Source: Noviherbaspirillum humi
GTDB lineage: Bacteria > Pseudomonadota > Gammaproteobacteria > Burkholderiales > Burkholderiaceae_D
Direction: 5' to 3'
DNA length: 64,000 bases
NCBI RefSeq assembly: GCF_900188095.1
Contig: NZ_FZOT01000006.1
Coordinates: 1-64,000 of the forward strand
In this document: positions 56,777 through 64,000 of the stretch, piece by piece
Layout: each line of letters starts with the position of its first letter
How positions within the stretch are numbered: the first letter of the stretch is position 1
The notes under the pieces: generated by a model
What the model was told of the DNA's origin: nothing
The model's database searches: none
The model's input: the letters and a program-made list of their open reading frames with translations, nothing else
Position numbers and translations under genes: made by a program

Positions 56777-56852
56777 GCGGGAATAGCTCAGTTGGTAGAG
56801 CGCAACCTTGCCAAGGTTGAGGTCGAGGGTTCGAGCCCCTTTTCCCGCTCCA
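56777..56852 (+). tRNA. tRNA-Gly (GCC), second identical copy
   Basis: Identical over all 76 bases to the copy at 56630, CCA included. Only the tRNA itself is duplicated; the flanks differ. No consensus promoter is visible in the 34 bases after the terminator. Confidence 0.97.
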
Positions 56853-56967
56853 GTTTTGCATCTGCGGATTCGCTCGGCGGGTTGGATTCGCAGATGACAC
56901 CGCAAGGAACGGCTGCCAGTCGAAGCACTGAGCGGTTCTCCGGAATGCGGTAAAATACGGCTCCCTC

Positions 56968-57041
56968 GGCGGGGTAGCAAAGTGGTTATGCAGCGGCCTG
57001 CAAAGCCGTCTACGCCGGTTCAATTCCGACCCCCGCCTCCA
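56968..57041 (+). tRNA. tRNA-Cys (GCA)
   Basis: A 74-nt cloverleaf with CCA encoded. Acceptor GGCGGGG pairs with CCCCGCC; the anticodon loop CTGCAAA gives GCA. A -10-like TAAAAT lies at 56951-56956. Confidence 0.96.
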
Positions 57042-57047
57042 AACATG

Positions 57048-57080
57048 AAAGACCTGCTTCGGTGAAGCAGGTCTTTTTTT
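57048..57080 (+). terminator. Intrinsic terminator after tRNA-Cys
   Basis: A 13-bp perfect stem AAAGACCTGCTTC (57048-57060)/GAAGCAGGTCTTT (57064-57076) followed by a run of T. Confidence 0.92.
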
Positions 57081-57191
57081 TGCCGATGTTTGGCGTCGTT
57101 CATGGCGTTTCTGGACATGCTCCGAACAGCACACGTCAAGATTGCCATTTTGGGAACGATGCATGGGGTTTGGATGTAGAATGCACCCGCT

Positions 57192-57284
57192 GCCCGAGTG
57201 GTGAAATTGGTAGACACAGCGGACTTAAAATCCGCCGCTTACCCGAGAGGGGGCGTACCGGTTCGATTCCGGTCTCGGGCACCA
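57192..57284 (+). tRNA. tRNA-Leu (TAA)
   Basis: A 93-nt class II tRNA with a long variable arm and encoded CCA. Acceptor GCCCGAG pairs with CTCGGGC; the anticodon loop CTTAAAA gives TAA. TAGAAT at about 57177-57182 may be its -10 box. Confidence 0.96.
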
Positions 57285-57311
57285 AGTATCTTGATCGAAT
57301 AGCTACATTGA

Positions 57312-57342
57312 AAATGGCCCGCGTGTATGTCGGGCCATTTGC
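57312..57342 (+). terminator. Hairpin terminator after tRNA-Leu
   Basis: A perfect 10-bp stem AAATGGCCCG (57312-57321)/CGGGCCATTT (57331-57340), ending in a short T stretch. Confidence 0.7.
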
Positions 57343-57851
57343 TATGGTCTGTACTGAACATGATGAAGCTCTTGATTTTGCCGGAGCGACTCGAATTCCA
57401 GTGACTTGGGGAGAACCGATTCTAGATCCGGCAATATTGGCCGTAACAAGCCGGTGACAGCGGTGCATACTGCAGATTTCATGCTTGGCCTCGTACGACT
57501 TATTGTGGCCTAGCTCAACCGGCTGACCCGCCAGTTCGAGGCGCAAAGCCTCCCTCAGCATTCCCGCTATACCGTATTGATCCGCCTTGATGCAGGCCGC
57601 TTGGTATCGCTTGATTTTTCAAAGCGACTTCCTGAGGTCCGCGTTATTCCGGTTGTATTCTTGTTTGCTTGCAGAATTCTCGAGAGAGGTTCTTTGAATA
57701 CGGCGAACTTTATCCAACTATATAACTTAGGGGCGTGAGCAGTGTACTGCATGCTGACGGACGCAATGCCGGCAAAACGCGCTTAGCGCGGCGACACACA
57801 AAGATTGATTGCAGTTCCTCCGGTGCGACGATTCACAGACCGGTACAGACG
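57343..57851. other. Non-coding stretch between tRNA-Leu and the PEP-CTERM gene
   Basis: About 510 bases with lower GC than the housekeeping block. Short frames exist on both strands but none resembles a known protein or has a convincing start. It may contain decayed sequence downstream of the tRNA, a common insertion spot; no integrase or attachment-site repeat is visible. Confidence 0.4.
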
Positions 57852-57880
57852 TAAAAAAGCCCGCGCGCGGCGGGCTAAAA
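57852..57880 (-). terminator. Intrinsic terminator after the PEP-CTERM gene
   Basis: The stem AGCCCGC (57858-57864)/GCGGGCT (57870-57876), read on the minus strand, is followed by TTTTTT. Confidence 0.85.
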
Positions 57881-57898
57881 CAACGTGATCGGACCAAT

Positions 57899-58558
57899 CT
57901 ATGCAATCTTATTCTTCGCCCGTTTGCGACGTGAAGTAGCCACACCAAGCAGGCCGAGTCCAAGCAAACCTAGAGTGGCCGGCTCAGGTACTTCAGCGCG
58001 GGTCAGGGTTACATTAAAGCCGTTAGAAATCGGACCCGTTCCACGGAAAATAAAGTCGCCGACATCAACCACGAATGCACCGCTCGTGCCAAAGTTAACT
58101 GTGACAGGGTTGAAATCGATAGAGTAGTCAACATCGTTGTCACCGTTGACAGTACCGACGAAAGCCCCAACGATGGCAACGTTCGACACGGTAGTGGCCA
58201 ATGGGCTCGCAAACGTCAGATTGGCGGTTACACCCAAATTATTGGTTTCATCTTTTCCAAGCCCACTGAGCCCGCAGGCAAAGAAATCAACCAAGCCATT
58301 ACCGCTATTGATGCATGACTCGTTGAGCGTCACGCGCCCAAACAGGAAGGACGCGGTTTGCCCAACAGCCAGGTCAAACGACGTAGGTGCCACCAAGCTG
58401 GTGAACGTAACGTCCAACTGGCCATCGCCGGTACCATAACCCGTACCTGTACTAAACGATCCGCCAGTGATGCTGAATGGTGTCGCGCTTGCCGCAGCGG
58501 AGAGGCCCAGTGCAGCAAAAAATCCAAGACCTAGCAGCGCCTTTTTTACGAAGTTCAT
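57899..58558 (-). CDS. PEP-CTERM sorting-domain exported protein
   Basis: A 219-residue protein. The signal peptide (~1-26, LLGLGFFAALGLSAAASA) is followed by a Gly/Thr/Asn-rich beta-type body. At the C-terminus are a VPEPATLGLLGLGLLG motif with hydrophobic helix and a basic tail RRKRAKNK: the tripartite PEP-CTERM signal recognised by exosortase EpsH/XrtA. Such proteins are exported, cleaved and usually tied to exopolysaccharide. The exosortase gene is not in this window. RBS AAGGGGAA precedes the ATG. The body has no recognised enzyme domain. Confidence 0.92.
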   Translation of the reverse strand: MNFVKKALLGLGFFAALGLSAAASATPFSITGGSFSTGTGYGTGDGQLDVTFTSLVAPTSFDLAVGQTASFLFGRVTLNESCINSGNGLVDFFACGLSGLGKDETNNLGVTANLTFASPLATTVSNVAIVGAFVGTVNGDNDVDYSIDFNPVTVNFGTSGAFVVDVGDFIFRGTGPISNGFNVTLTRAEVPEPATLGLLGLGLLGVATSRRKRAKNKIA

Positions 58559-59177
58559 CTTTTCCCCTTTTTAATCAATTATCGATTGGTGTGTTGCGTT
58601 GCTCTAATAGCAATGCACATGCCAATCCAAAATATTCAATTAAATCAATGGTGTGAACTTCCGGTACTTGGATTTTAACCAAAAGGTGTTAATTAATTCG
58701 ACAACGATAATGGCGCAACTCGGCCGAAGTAAAACTTCTAAGCAGATATGGAAGATTTGTCCAGCCAGCGTAGATGACGCAGCACAAACAAACCATCAAA
58801 ATAACTCTGTCTCCATTCGCAAGAACAAGGCGTCACATGGAAATCACTATCTCCCGATATAGGAAGGTGACAGGTGAATGGAAGTTGGGAAGAATGTTGT
58901 AAAAGAGTTCGACTCGACAACGATCGTCAACGCAGCGCTGCGGGATCGTTTCGCTACTCAACATCGTCAATCGTTACCCGTCCATCGCAACAAGACGAGA
59001 ATCAGAGTATTGACCCAAGGCGCTTCCCATTTCCTGATCCGTACCTTTAAGGCGGCGGGCGCAAATTGCGGCGTGGGTCAAGCCAAGACGGTCAAGCATG
59101 TTCTTGCGTCGAGATCCGCAATCAAATCAGCTAAAGCAACGAGTTTGCCGTGAGCCCCGAGCCGGCTCAGAGCGTGA
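58559..59177. other. AT-rich stretch with no supported gene
   Basis: About 620 bases upstream of the PEP-CTERM gene. The part near 58560-58900 is visibly AT-richer than the rest of the window. Short frames on either strand (for example 58878-59153 on the plus strand) have no recognisable features. It presumably holds the PEP-CTERM promoter and otherwise decayed or horizontally acquired sequence. Confidence 0.4.
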
Positions 59178-59564
59178 TCAAGCATTATGCCGGTACTGCT
59201 CCAATATCTCGAGCGGAATGAGGTCCAGCGCATTGATGTTGGTACTCTCCAGTACCACCTGCGGCGCAGCGCCCTCGTTGAAGGCTTCGATCCAGCGAAG
59301 CGCGCAGATGCACCATTGGTCACCCGGCTTCAAGCCGGGGAAATTCCACTCGGGGACCGGGGTGCTGAGGTCATTGCCATGCTGCTTGCTGAATGCAAGG
59401 AAGTCCGCCGTCACGATGGCGCAGATGACATGGGTGCCGACATCTTCCTGCGTAGTCTTGCAGCAGCCGTCGCGAAAGAACCCGGTCAAGGGCTCGAAGG
59501 AGCATGGGACGAGCGGCTCGTTGTAGACGTTCCTGGCCGGCGGAGGCGGAATGTGGTGGGGCAT
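59178..59564 (-). CDS. DUF2237 family protein
   Basis: A 128-residue protein with the family's characteristic run: EPLTGFFRDGCCKTTQEDVGTHVICAIVTADFLAFSKQHGNDLSTPVPEWNFPGLKPGDQWCICALRWIEAF. Several conserved Cys (GCC, ICA, WCIC) could bind metal or be redox-active. DUF2237 proteins have no established function; their length is ~120 residues, as here. The N-terminal PHHIPPPP stretch is extra. The gene stands alone among non-coding sequence. Confidence 0.85.
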   Translation of the reverse strand: MPHHIPPPPARNVYNEPLVPCSFEPLTGFFRDGCCKTTQEDVGTHVICAIVTADFLAFSKQHGNDLSTPVPEWNFPGLKPGDQWCICALRWIEAFNEGAAPQVVLESTNINALDLIPLEILEQYRHNA

Positions 59565-59767
59565 GGCGAGACCCGATGTAGGCGAAAGCTATAAGCCGAT
59601 CATAGACCAATTCGACCGCGCTGCACTTGAGAATCGGCATGGCAGCAAGCGACCCCGGATGAGGCCAAACATTTCGTGACTTCAACTTCCCTTGCGATTT
59701 CTCAAAATTTCCTGCGTTAAAAATCGATACGATGAGGGCGGTCCCTAAAGGCCTCCCAGGAAGTCTT
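59565..59767. other. Intergenic region between the DUF2237 gene and the hairpin at 59770
   Basis: About 200 bases. The right end (about 59700-59767) is AT-rich, then has a C-rich part (CCTCCCAGG), and runs straight into a strong terminator, as if a short untranslated RNA were made. No clear promoter pair can be assigned. Confidence 0.35.
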
Positions 59768-59801
59768 AGCCCGCAATGCGTGAGCCTTGCGGGTTTTTTT
59801 A
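59768..59801 (+). terminator. Strong intrinsic terminator with no gene before it
   Basis: The stem CCCGCAA (59770-59776)/TTGCGGG (59787-59793) is followed by seven T. The only plus-strand gene upstream is tRNA-Leu, about 2.5 kb away, so it probably ends a small RNA starting around 59720-59740. Confidence 0.75.
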
Positions 59802-59916
59802 TTTCCGCAATCCATCGAACTTGTCTACACCTTTGATTCGGCTCAAGTTAAATGGCGGAAACTCTGAAATACTCTGCGTGCTAAGAAAATTCCTAACTTC
59901 AACGGAAAGCGCGGAC

Positions 59917-60204
59917 ATGAAAAAGAAGCTGAACTCCGACATGATGATTGAGGAACTCGTAGTGGCCGTGTACGGCGATGAGGCAAACGACAGGTCGAAG
60001 CATGTCTACCGGGAGACGCTGCGCAGTCTCGTCCGTCTGGCAAAGACGGAAATGCTTCATGAAATGAAAACCAACATTGAGCTGTTGACCGGCGGCGTCA
60101 CCGCAAAGGCGGCGCGTCGTCAAACGAAGCTGCTGCTGGCGGCGCAGCGTCCCGGCATGCCGGATGACGCCGGCCAGTGGCAACTCGCCTTCAACAAGCC
60201 GTGA
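59917..60204 (+). CDS. Small hypothetical protein, 95 residues
   Basis: A predicted mostly helical, charged protein (MKKKLNSDMMIEELVVAVYGDEANDRSK..., later TAKAARRQTKLLLAAQRPGMP). No membrane segment, signal or known motif is visible. The ATG at 59917 has GGAAAG upstream, and codon use looks like that of real genes nearby. I do not recognise a family and cannot assign a function. Confidence 0.55.
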   Translation: MKKKLNSDMMIEELVVAVYGDEANDRSKHVYRETLRSLVRLAKTEMLHEMKTNIELLTGGVTAKAARRQTKLLLAAQRPGMPDDAGQWQLAFNKP

Positions 60205-60460
60205 GCGTGCTTACGCTCATCTCCTCTCCACGCTGAGCCATTCCGCTCCCTGCGACGCTCGCAGTACTCCTCTCGGCGCCACGCCCGTCGGCTTAGTGCA
60301 GCATTCCAGTCTCCGCCTGAAAGACGCTCCACATCGTCATCCAGACGCAAGGTGCGTGATCATGCGCCTTGCGCCGATGAATAAATCCCGCGCGCCGGGG
60401 TTCTTCTCTGTATAATCTTTTAGAACGATCGTGCTTTTATAATTCAACACAGGAGACAGC
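60205..60460 (+). promoter_or_regulatory. Upstream region of the acyl-CoA dehydrogenase operon
   Basis: A 10-bp stem CGCAAGGTGC (60346-60355)/GCGCCTTGCG (60364-60373, one G-U pair) lies ahead of two TATAAT sequences at 60411-60416 and 60438-60443, which may be tandem -10 boxes. Neither has a good -35, which would suit regulation by an activator. A strong AGGAG lies 5 bases before the ATG at 60461. Confidence 0.45.
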
Positions 60461-61657
60461 ATGGACCTGAGCTACTCGCCCGAGGACCTCGCCTTTCGCG
60501 ACACCGTTCGCGCCTTCCTCGATGCCAATCTTCCCGACGACCTGCAGCGGAAAGTCCTGAATCACAAGCGTTTATCGAAGGATGACTTCGTCCGCTGGCA
60601 CAAGATCGTCGCCAAGCAGGGCTGGGTCGGCACTGGCTGGCCGGTCGAGTACGGCGGCACTGGCTGGAGCGCCGTCCAGCGCCATATCTGGGAAGAAGAG
60701 TGCGCCCGCGCCGGCACGCCGCCGATCCTGCCATTCGGCGTGAACATGGTGGCGCCGGTCATCATGGCTTTCGGCAACGAGGCGCAGAAGCGGCACTATC
60801 TGCCGCGCATCCTGAACTGTGACGACTGGTGGTGCCAGGGCTACTCCGAGCCTGGCTCCGGTTCCGACCTGGCGTCGCTCAAGACACGTGCAGAGCGTCA
60901 GGGCGACCATTACATCGTCAATGGCCAGAAGACCTGGACCACGCTGGCCCAGCATGCCGACATGATTTTCTGCCTGGTTCGCACCGATCCCCAGGCGCGC
61001 AAGCAGGAGGGCATTTCCTTCCTGCTGATCGACATGAAGACCCCGGGCATTACCGTCCGTCCGATCGTCATGCTGGACGAAGAACATGAAGTGAACGAAG
61101 TCTTCTTCGACAACGTCAAGGTCCCGGTGGAGAACCTGATCGGCGAAGAGAACAAGGGCTGGACCTATGCCAAATACCTGCTCGGGCACGAGCGCACCGG
61201 GATCGCCGCGGTCGGCCGCGCCAAGCGCGAGCTGCAGTTCCTGAAAAAGGTGGCCGGCACCCACATGAAGAACGGCAAGCCCATCATCGACGATCCGCTG
61301 TTCGCCGCCAAGGTGGCCAGCCTGGAGATCGAGATCATGGCGCTGGAAATGACGGTGCTGCGCGTGCTGTCTCAAGAAAAGACCCGTCGCGGACCGGGGC
61401 CGGAAGCTTCCATGCTGAAGGTCAAGGGCACCGACATTCAGCAAATGCTCACCGAACTGATGATCGAGGCGGTCGGCCCGGCTGCCTTGCCCTTCGATCC
61501 GCGCTATCTCGAAGGCGAACAGGAGCACAGCATCGCGGCCGACGACGACGCGGCCCCGCTTGCCGGCTACTACTTCAACTTCCGCAAGACATCCATCTAC
61601 GGCGGTTCCAACGAGATTCAAAGAAACATCATTACCCAGATGATCCTGGGCCTGTGA
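60461..61657 (+). CDS. Acyl-CoA dehydrogenase, PimC-like large subunit
   Basis: A 398-residue flavoprotein. The N-terminal helical domain, the middle beta domain (WWCQGYSEPGSGSDLASLKTRAER and NGQKTWTTLAQHADMIFCLVRTD) and the C-terminal helical domain ending in YGGSNEIQRNIITQMILGL are all present. It resembles the large subunit of two-component dehydrogenases such as pimeloyl-CoA dehydrogenase. It introduces a 2,3 double bond into an acyl-CoA; chain type is unknown. The gene is 10 bases ahead of the second dehydrogenase. Confidence 0.88.
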   Translation: MDLSYSPEDLAFRDTVRAFLDANLPDDLQRKVLNHKRLSKDDFVRWHKIVAKQGWVGTGWPVEYGGTGWSAVQRHIWEEECARAGTPPILPFGVNMVAPVIMAFGNEAQKRHYLPRILNCDDWWCQGYSEPGSGSDLASLKTRAERQGDHYIVNGQKTWTTLAQHADMIFCLVRTDPQARKQEGISFLLIDMKTPGITVRPIVMLDEEHEVNEVFFDNVKVPVENLIGEENKGWTYAKYLLGHERTGIAAVGRAKRELQFLKKVAGTHMKNGKPIIDDPLFAAKVASLEIEIMALEMTVLRVLSQEKTRRGPGPEASMLKVKGTDIQQMLTELMIEAVGPAALPFDPRYLEGEQEHSIAADDDAAPLAGYYFNFRKTSIYGGSNEIQRNIITQMILGL

Positions 61658-61667
61658 GGAGACGGCG

Positions 61668-62807
61668 ATGAACTTCGATTTCACCCCCGAACAACAGCAA
61701 TTTTCCGACGCGCTGCGCCGCTGGGTCGACAAGGATTATCAGTTCGAGCAGCGCATGAAGGTCATCCGCTCCGACAAGGGCGTGTCCGACGACGCCTGGG
61801 CGACGCTGGCCGAACTCGGAATGACGGCGCTGCCGATCCCGGAAGAGCAGGGCGGGTTCAACGGCACCGCGGTCGACATGATGGTGGTGATGCATGAACT
61901 GGGCCGCGGCCTGGTGGTGGAGCCGTATTTCGCCACCATGCTCGGCGCCCGTTTCCTCGCCCTGGCTGGCGACCGCGGCGAACTGCTGGAGCAGGTTGCC
62001 AGCGGCGAACTGAAGCTGGCCTGCGCACTGGCGGAGAAGCAGTCGCGCTATGACCTGGCCGACATCGCCACGTCCGCCAGGCGCGACGGCGACCGCTACG
62101 TTCTGAACGGCGCCAAGACGGTAGTGCTGCACGGCGCCCAGGCCGGCCAGATCATCGTGTCGGCGCGCAGCGCCGGCGGCCAGCGCGATGCGGAGGGCAT
62201 TTCCCTGTTCCTGGTGCCCGCGGGCACCGAGGGCATGACGGTGCGGGAATACCGTACCCTGGATGGCATGCGCGCAGCCGACATCGAGTTCGGCAACGTT
62301 GCCTTGCCGGCATCGGCGCTGCTCGGTAAGGAAGGCCTGGGATGGGAGTCGCTGGATGCGGCATCGGACTACGGCGTGGCACTGCTCTGCGCGGAAGCGG
62401 TGGGCGTGATGGAAGCGCTGAACGCCGCCACGCTGGAGTATCTGAAGACGCGCCAGCAGTTCGGCGTCCCCATCGGCAAGTTCCAGGCGCTGCAGCATCG
62501 CATGGCCGACATGTTCATCCACTTCGAGCAGGCCCGCTCCATGGCGACGCTGGCAGCGGTGAAAGCGGATTCTGCGGATGCGCAGGAGCGGCGCCGCACC
62601 GTGTCCGCCGCCAAGGCGCGCATCGGCCAGGCGGCGCGCTTCATCGGCCAGCAGGCGGTGCAGCTGCATGGCGGCATGGGCGTCACCAATGAACTGCCGG
62701 CAGCGCATCACTTCAAGCGCCTGTCCCTGATCGAGCTGACTCTTGGCGATACCGACCACCATCTGGCGCGGTTCGCTTCTCAACCCGGCTTCCGCGACGC
62801 GGCCTGA
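61668..62807 (+). CDS. Acyl-CoA dehydrogenase, PimD-like small subunit
   Basis: A 379-residue acyl-CoA dehydrogenase homologue: MNFDFTPEQQQFSDALRRWV, ELGMTALPIPEEQGGFNG, and C-terminal IGQAARFIGQQAVQLHGGMGVTNELPAAHHFKRL. It is divergent from the first dehydrogenase, and the tight pairing suggests a heteromeric enzyme like PimC/PimD or steroid side-chain ChsE-type dehydrogenases. Which subunit holds the catalytic Glu cannot be decided by eye. The third gene follows after 15 bases. Confidence 0.87.
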   Translation: MNFDFTPEQQQFSDALRRWVDKDYQFEQRMKVIRSDKGVSDDAWATLAELGMTALPIPEEQGGFNGTAVDMMVVMHELGRGLVVEPYFATMLGARFLALAGDRGELLEQVASGELKLACALAEKQSRYDLADIATSARRDGDRYVLNGAKTVVLHGAQAGQIIVSARSAGGQRDAEGISLFLVPAGTEGMTVREYRTLDGMRAADIEFGNVALPASALLGKEGLGWESLDAASDYGVALLCAEAVGVMEALNAATLEYLKTRQQFGVPIGKFQALQHRMADMFIHFEQARSMATLAAVKADSADAQERRRTVSAAKARIGQAARFIGQQAVQLHGGMGVTNELPAAHHFKRLSLIELTLGDTDHHLARFASQPGFRDAA

Positions 62808-62822
62808 GGCGACGGAGTCCCC

Positions 62823-63287
62823 ATGCGTCAATTCAAGTGGTATTTCGAGGACTTCACGCCGGGCCGAACCATCCACGTCGGCACCCGCCTCGTGGAGGAG
62901 CAGGAGATCATCGATTTCGCGCGCCAGTTCGATCCGCAACCCTTTCACGTCGACAAGGCGGCCGGCGAGCAATCCATCTACGGCGGCCTCATCGCCAGCG
63001 GCTGGCACACCTGCGGCATGATGATGCGCATGATGGTCGACGGCTTCATGCGGGAAGCCGCCAGCCTCGGTTCCCCCGGCGTGGACGAGATCCGCTGGCT
63101 CAAGCCGGTGCGTGCCGGGGATACCCTCAGCGTCACGACCACGGTGCTGGATGCGAGGCCGTCGGCCAGCAAGCCGGACCGCGGCGTGGTCCATACCATG
63201 TGGGAAGCGAAGAACCAGCATGGCGAGACGGTGACCACGGTGAAGGGCATGGGCATGTTCATGCGTCGGCCGAAGGAAGCGGCTTAG
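62823..63287 (+). CDS. MaoC-family (R)-specific enoyl-CoA hydratase-like protein
   Basis: A 154-residue hot-dog-fold protein: [43 protein letters not shown], with the Asp-x4-His hydratase motif (DPQPFH), then [19 protein letters not shown]. It hydrates enoyl-CoA, the step after the dehydrogenases encoded just upstream, so it probably acts on the same substrate. It lies 34 bases from a second MaoC gene. Confidence 0.9.
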   Translation: MRQFKWYFEDFTPGRTIHVGTRLVEEQEIIDFARQFDPQPFHVDKAAGEQSIYGGLIASGWHTCGMMMRMMVDGFMREAASLGSPGVDEIRWLKPVRAGDTLSVTTTVLDARPSASKPDRGVVHTMWEAKNQHGETVTTVKGMGMFMRRPKEAA

Positions 63288-63321
63288 CGAGAGCCGCTTC
63301 GCGTACAGACAGGGAGAAGAA

Positions 63322-63777
63322 ATGCGAACGATCGAATCCGTCGCCGAGCTCAGGGAACTGGTCGGCCGGGAAGTGGCAGTGTCGGAGTGGGTGGAAATCA
63401 CCCAGGAGCGGGTGCGGAAATTCGCAGACGCCACCGACGACCACCAATGGATACACCTCGACGTGGAACGCTGCCAGCGTGAGTCGCCCTATGGCGGCAC
63501 CATCGCCCACGGCTTTCTCACGCTTTCGCTGCTGCCGATGATGATGGCCAGCGCCATGCAGATGCCGGCAGCGAAGATGAGCGTGAACTATGGCTTGAAC
63601 AAGGTGCGTTTTCCGGCGCCGGTGCCGGTCGGCAGCCGCGTCCGCGGCCGCATGCTGCTGATGGCGCTGGAAGACATTCCCGGCGGCGTGCAGATGACCT
63701 GGCAAGTAACAATGGAAAGGGAAGGCGGCGACAAGCCGGTGTGCGTGGCGGAGTCGCTGTCGCGTCGCTACGAGTAG
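63322..63777 (+). CDS. MaoC-family dehydratase
   Basis: A 151-residue hot-dog-fold protein: VSEWVEITQERVRKFADATDDHQWIHLDVERC carries the D-x4-H motif (DDHQWIH), followed by SPYGGTIAHGFLTLSLLPMM and NYGLNKVRFPAPVPVGSRVRGR. It is distinct from the neighbour and closer to the NodN/MaoC group. Two adjacent MaoC proteins may form one heteromer or act on different intermediates. AGGGAGAAG before the ATG is a good Shine-Dalgarno, and a terminator follows. Confidence 0.9.
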   Translation: MRTIESVAELRELVGREVAVSEWVEITQERVRKFADATDDHQWIHLDVERCQRESPYGGTIAHGFLTLSLLPMMMASAMQMPAAKMSVNYGLNKVRFPAPVPVGSRVRGRMLLMALEDIPGGVQMTWQVTMEREGGDKPVCVAESLSRRYE

Positions 63778-63799
63778 GGCGATCGGTGCCGATGTGATG

Positions 63800-63828
63800 A
63801 AAGGCGGACCAGGCGGTCCGCCTTTTTT
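63800..63828. terminator. Intrinsic terminator between the MaoC and GST-like genes
   Basis: A perfect 11-bp stem AAAGGCGGACC (63800-63810)/GGTCCGCCTTT (63815-63825) with an AGGC loop and a T-run on the plus strand. It lies between convergent genes and can serve both. Confidence 0.9.
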
Positions 63829-63849
63829 CCTTGCGGAGCGGTGAAGGGT

Positions 63850-64000
63850 TCAGCGCCGCTCGTACTGCGTCTTGCCGAACAGGATTTCCTTAGCCTTGTC
63901 GTCCCGTATCGGCTTGCGCAGGTCGGCGAGCACCTGCACGCCGCGCTGCACTGCGGGGCGTGCCTCGATTTCGTCGAACCAGCGCTTGGCATTCGGGAAG
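63850..64000 (-). CDS. Glutathione S-transferase-like protein, C-terminal fragment
   Basis: The last 49 codons of a minus-strand gene that runs off the window. The peptide reads FPNAKRWFDEIEARPAVQRG, then ends GKTQYERR before TGA. The W-F-D-x-I-x-A-R-P-A-V-Q-R-G pattern is typical of the C-terminal helical domain of YfcG/YghU-type bacterial glutathione S-transferases. The catalytic N-terminal domain is outside the window, so the subtype is undecided. Confidence 0.78.
   Translation of the reverse strand, partial: FPNAKRWFDEIEARPAVQRGVQVLADLRKPIRDDKAKEILFGKTQYERR

Noticed and set aside
56630-57284. tRNA cluster as an integration hotspot with an attached prophage or island
   Set aside because: No integrase, no direct repeat of a tRNA 3' end and no phage genes are visible downstream; only composition hints remain.
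59078-59323. Minus-strand frame ending in an Asp/Leu-rich segment as a transposase remnant
   Set aside because: No catalytic motif or inverted repeats, and it overlaps the well-supported DUF2237 gene in another frame.

Overview
The window is a high-GC bacterial chromosome segment. Its gene order (rne / rluC, HAD phosphatase, Rieske protein, sppA, RsmI-like methylase, maf, yceD, rpmF, plsX, fabH-D-G, acpP, fabF, rpoE, rseA, mucD, lepA, lepB, rnc, era, recO, pdxJ, acpS, nagZ, uvrC, pgsA, tRNAs) and its protein sequences point to a betaproteobacterium of the Burkholderiales, most like Oxalobacteraceae (Herbaspirillum/Noviherbaspirillum/Massilia type). The genus is an inference.

Layout. 1-8.4 kb (+): end of a phosphohexomutase, then a polysaccharide-associated set: GMC oxidoreductase, galE, polysaccharide deacetylase, secreted GH16 glycanase, GT4 glycosyltransferase, and a lipoprotein with two GH16 domains joined by a Pro-Ala linker. 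8.66-16.75 kb (-): a convergent operon reading wzx-like flippase, wzy-like polymerase, two GT2, two GT4 and a WecG/TagA glycosyltransferase. 17.56-20.2 kb (-): galU and a WcaJ-type initiating phosphoglycosyltransferase. Together these encode nucleotide-sugar supply, priming, assembly, flipping, polymerisation and trimming of an exopolysaccharide by a Wzx/Wzy-type route. No Wza/Wzb/Wzc export genes lie in the window. The two halves meet at an unusual nested-palindrome element (8445-8642).

20.5-26.6 kb: unrelated single genes (truncated globin, rmuC, CNNM/CorC-type protein, moeA, chromate transporter). 26.7-30.2 kb: rne, divergent from rluC across a long leader region. 30.2-56.5 kb: a dense housekeeping block for RNA modification, fatty-acid and phospholipid synthesis (plsX-fab-acpP-acpS-pgsA), envelope stress control (rpoE-rseA-mucD, with no rseB), translation and secretion (lepA-lepB), RNA processing (rnc-era) and DNA repair (recO-uvrC). 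An apparently unannotated structured RNA with its own promoter and terminator sits at about 33519-33680.

56.6-57.3 kb: four tRNAs (two identical Gly-GCC, then Cys-GCA and Leu-TAA). 57.3-60.4 kb: a sparse, more AT-rich accessory stretch with a PEP-CTERM exported protein, a DUF2237 protein and a small unknown gene. 60.4-63.8 kb: an acyl-CoA catabolism operon (two acyl-CoA dehydrogenases, two MaoC hydratases). The window ends inside a glutathione S-transferase-like gene.
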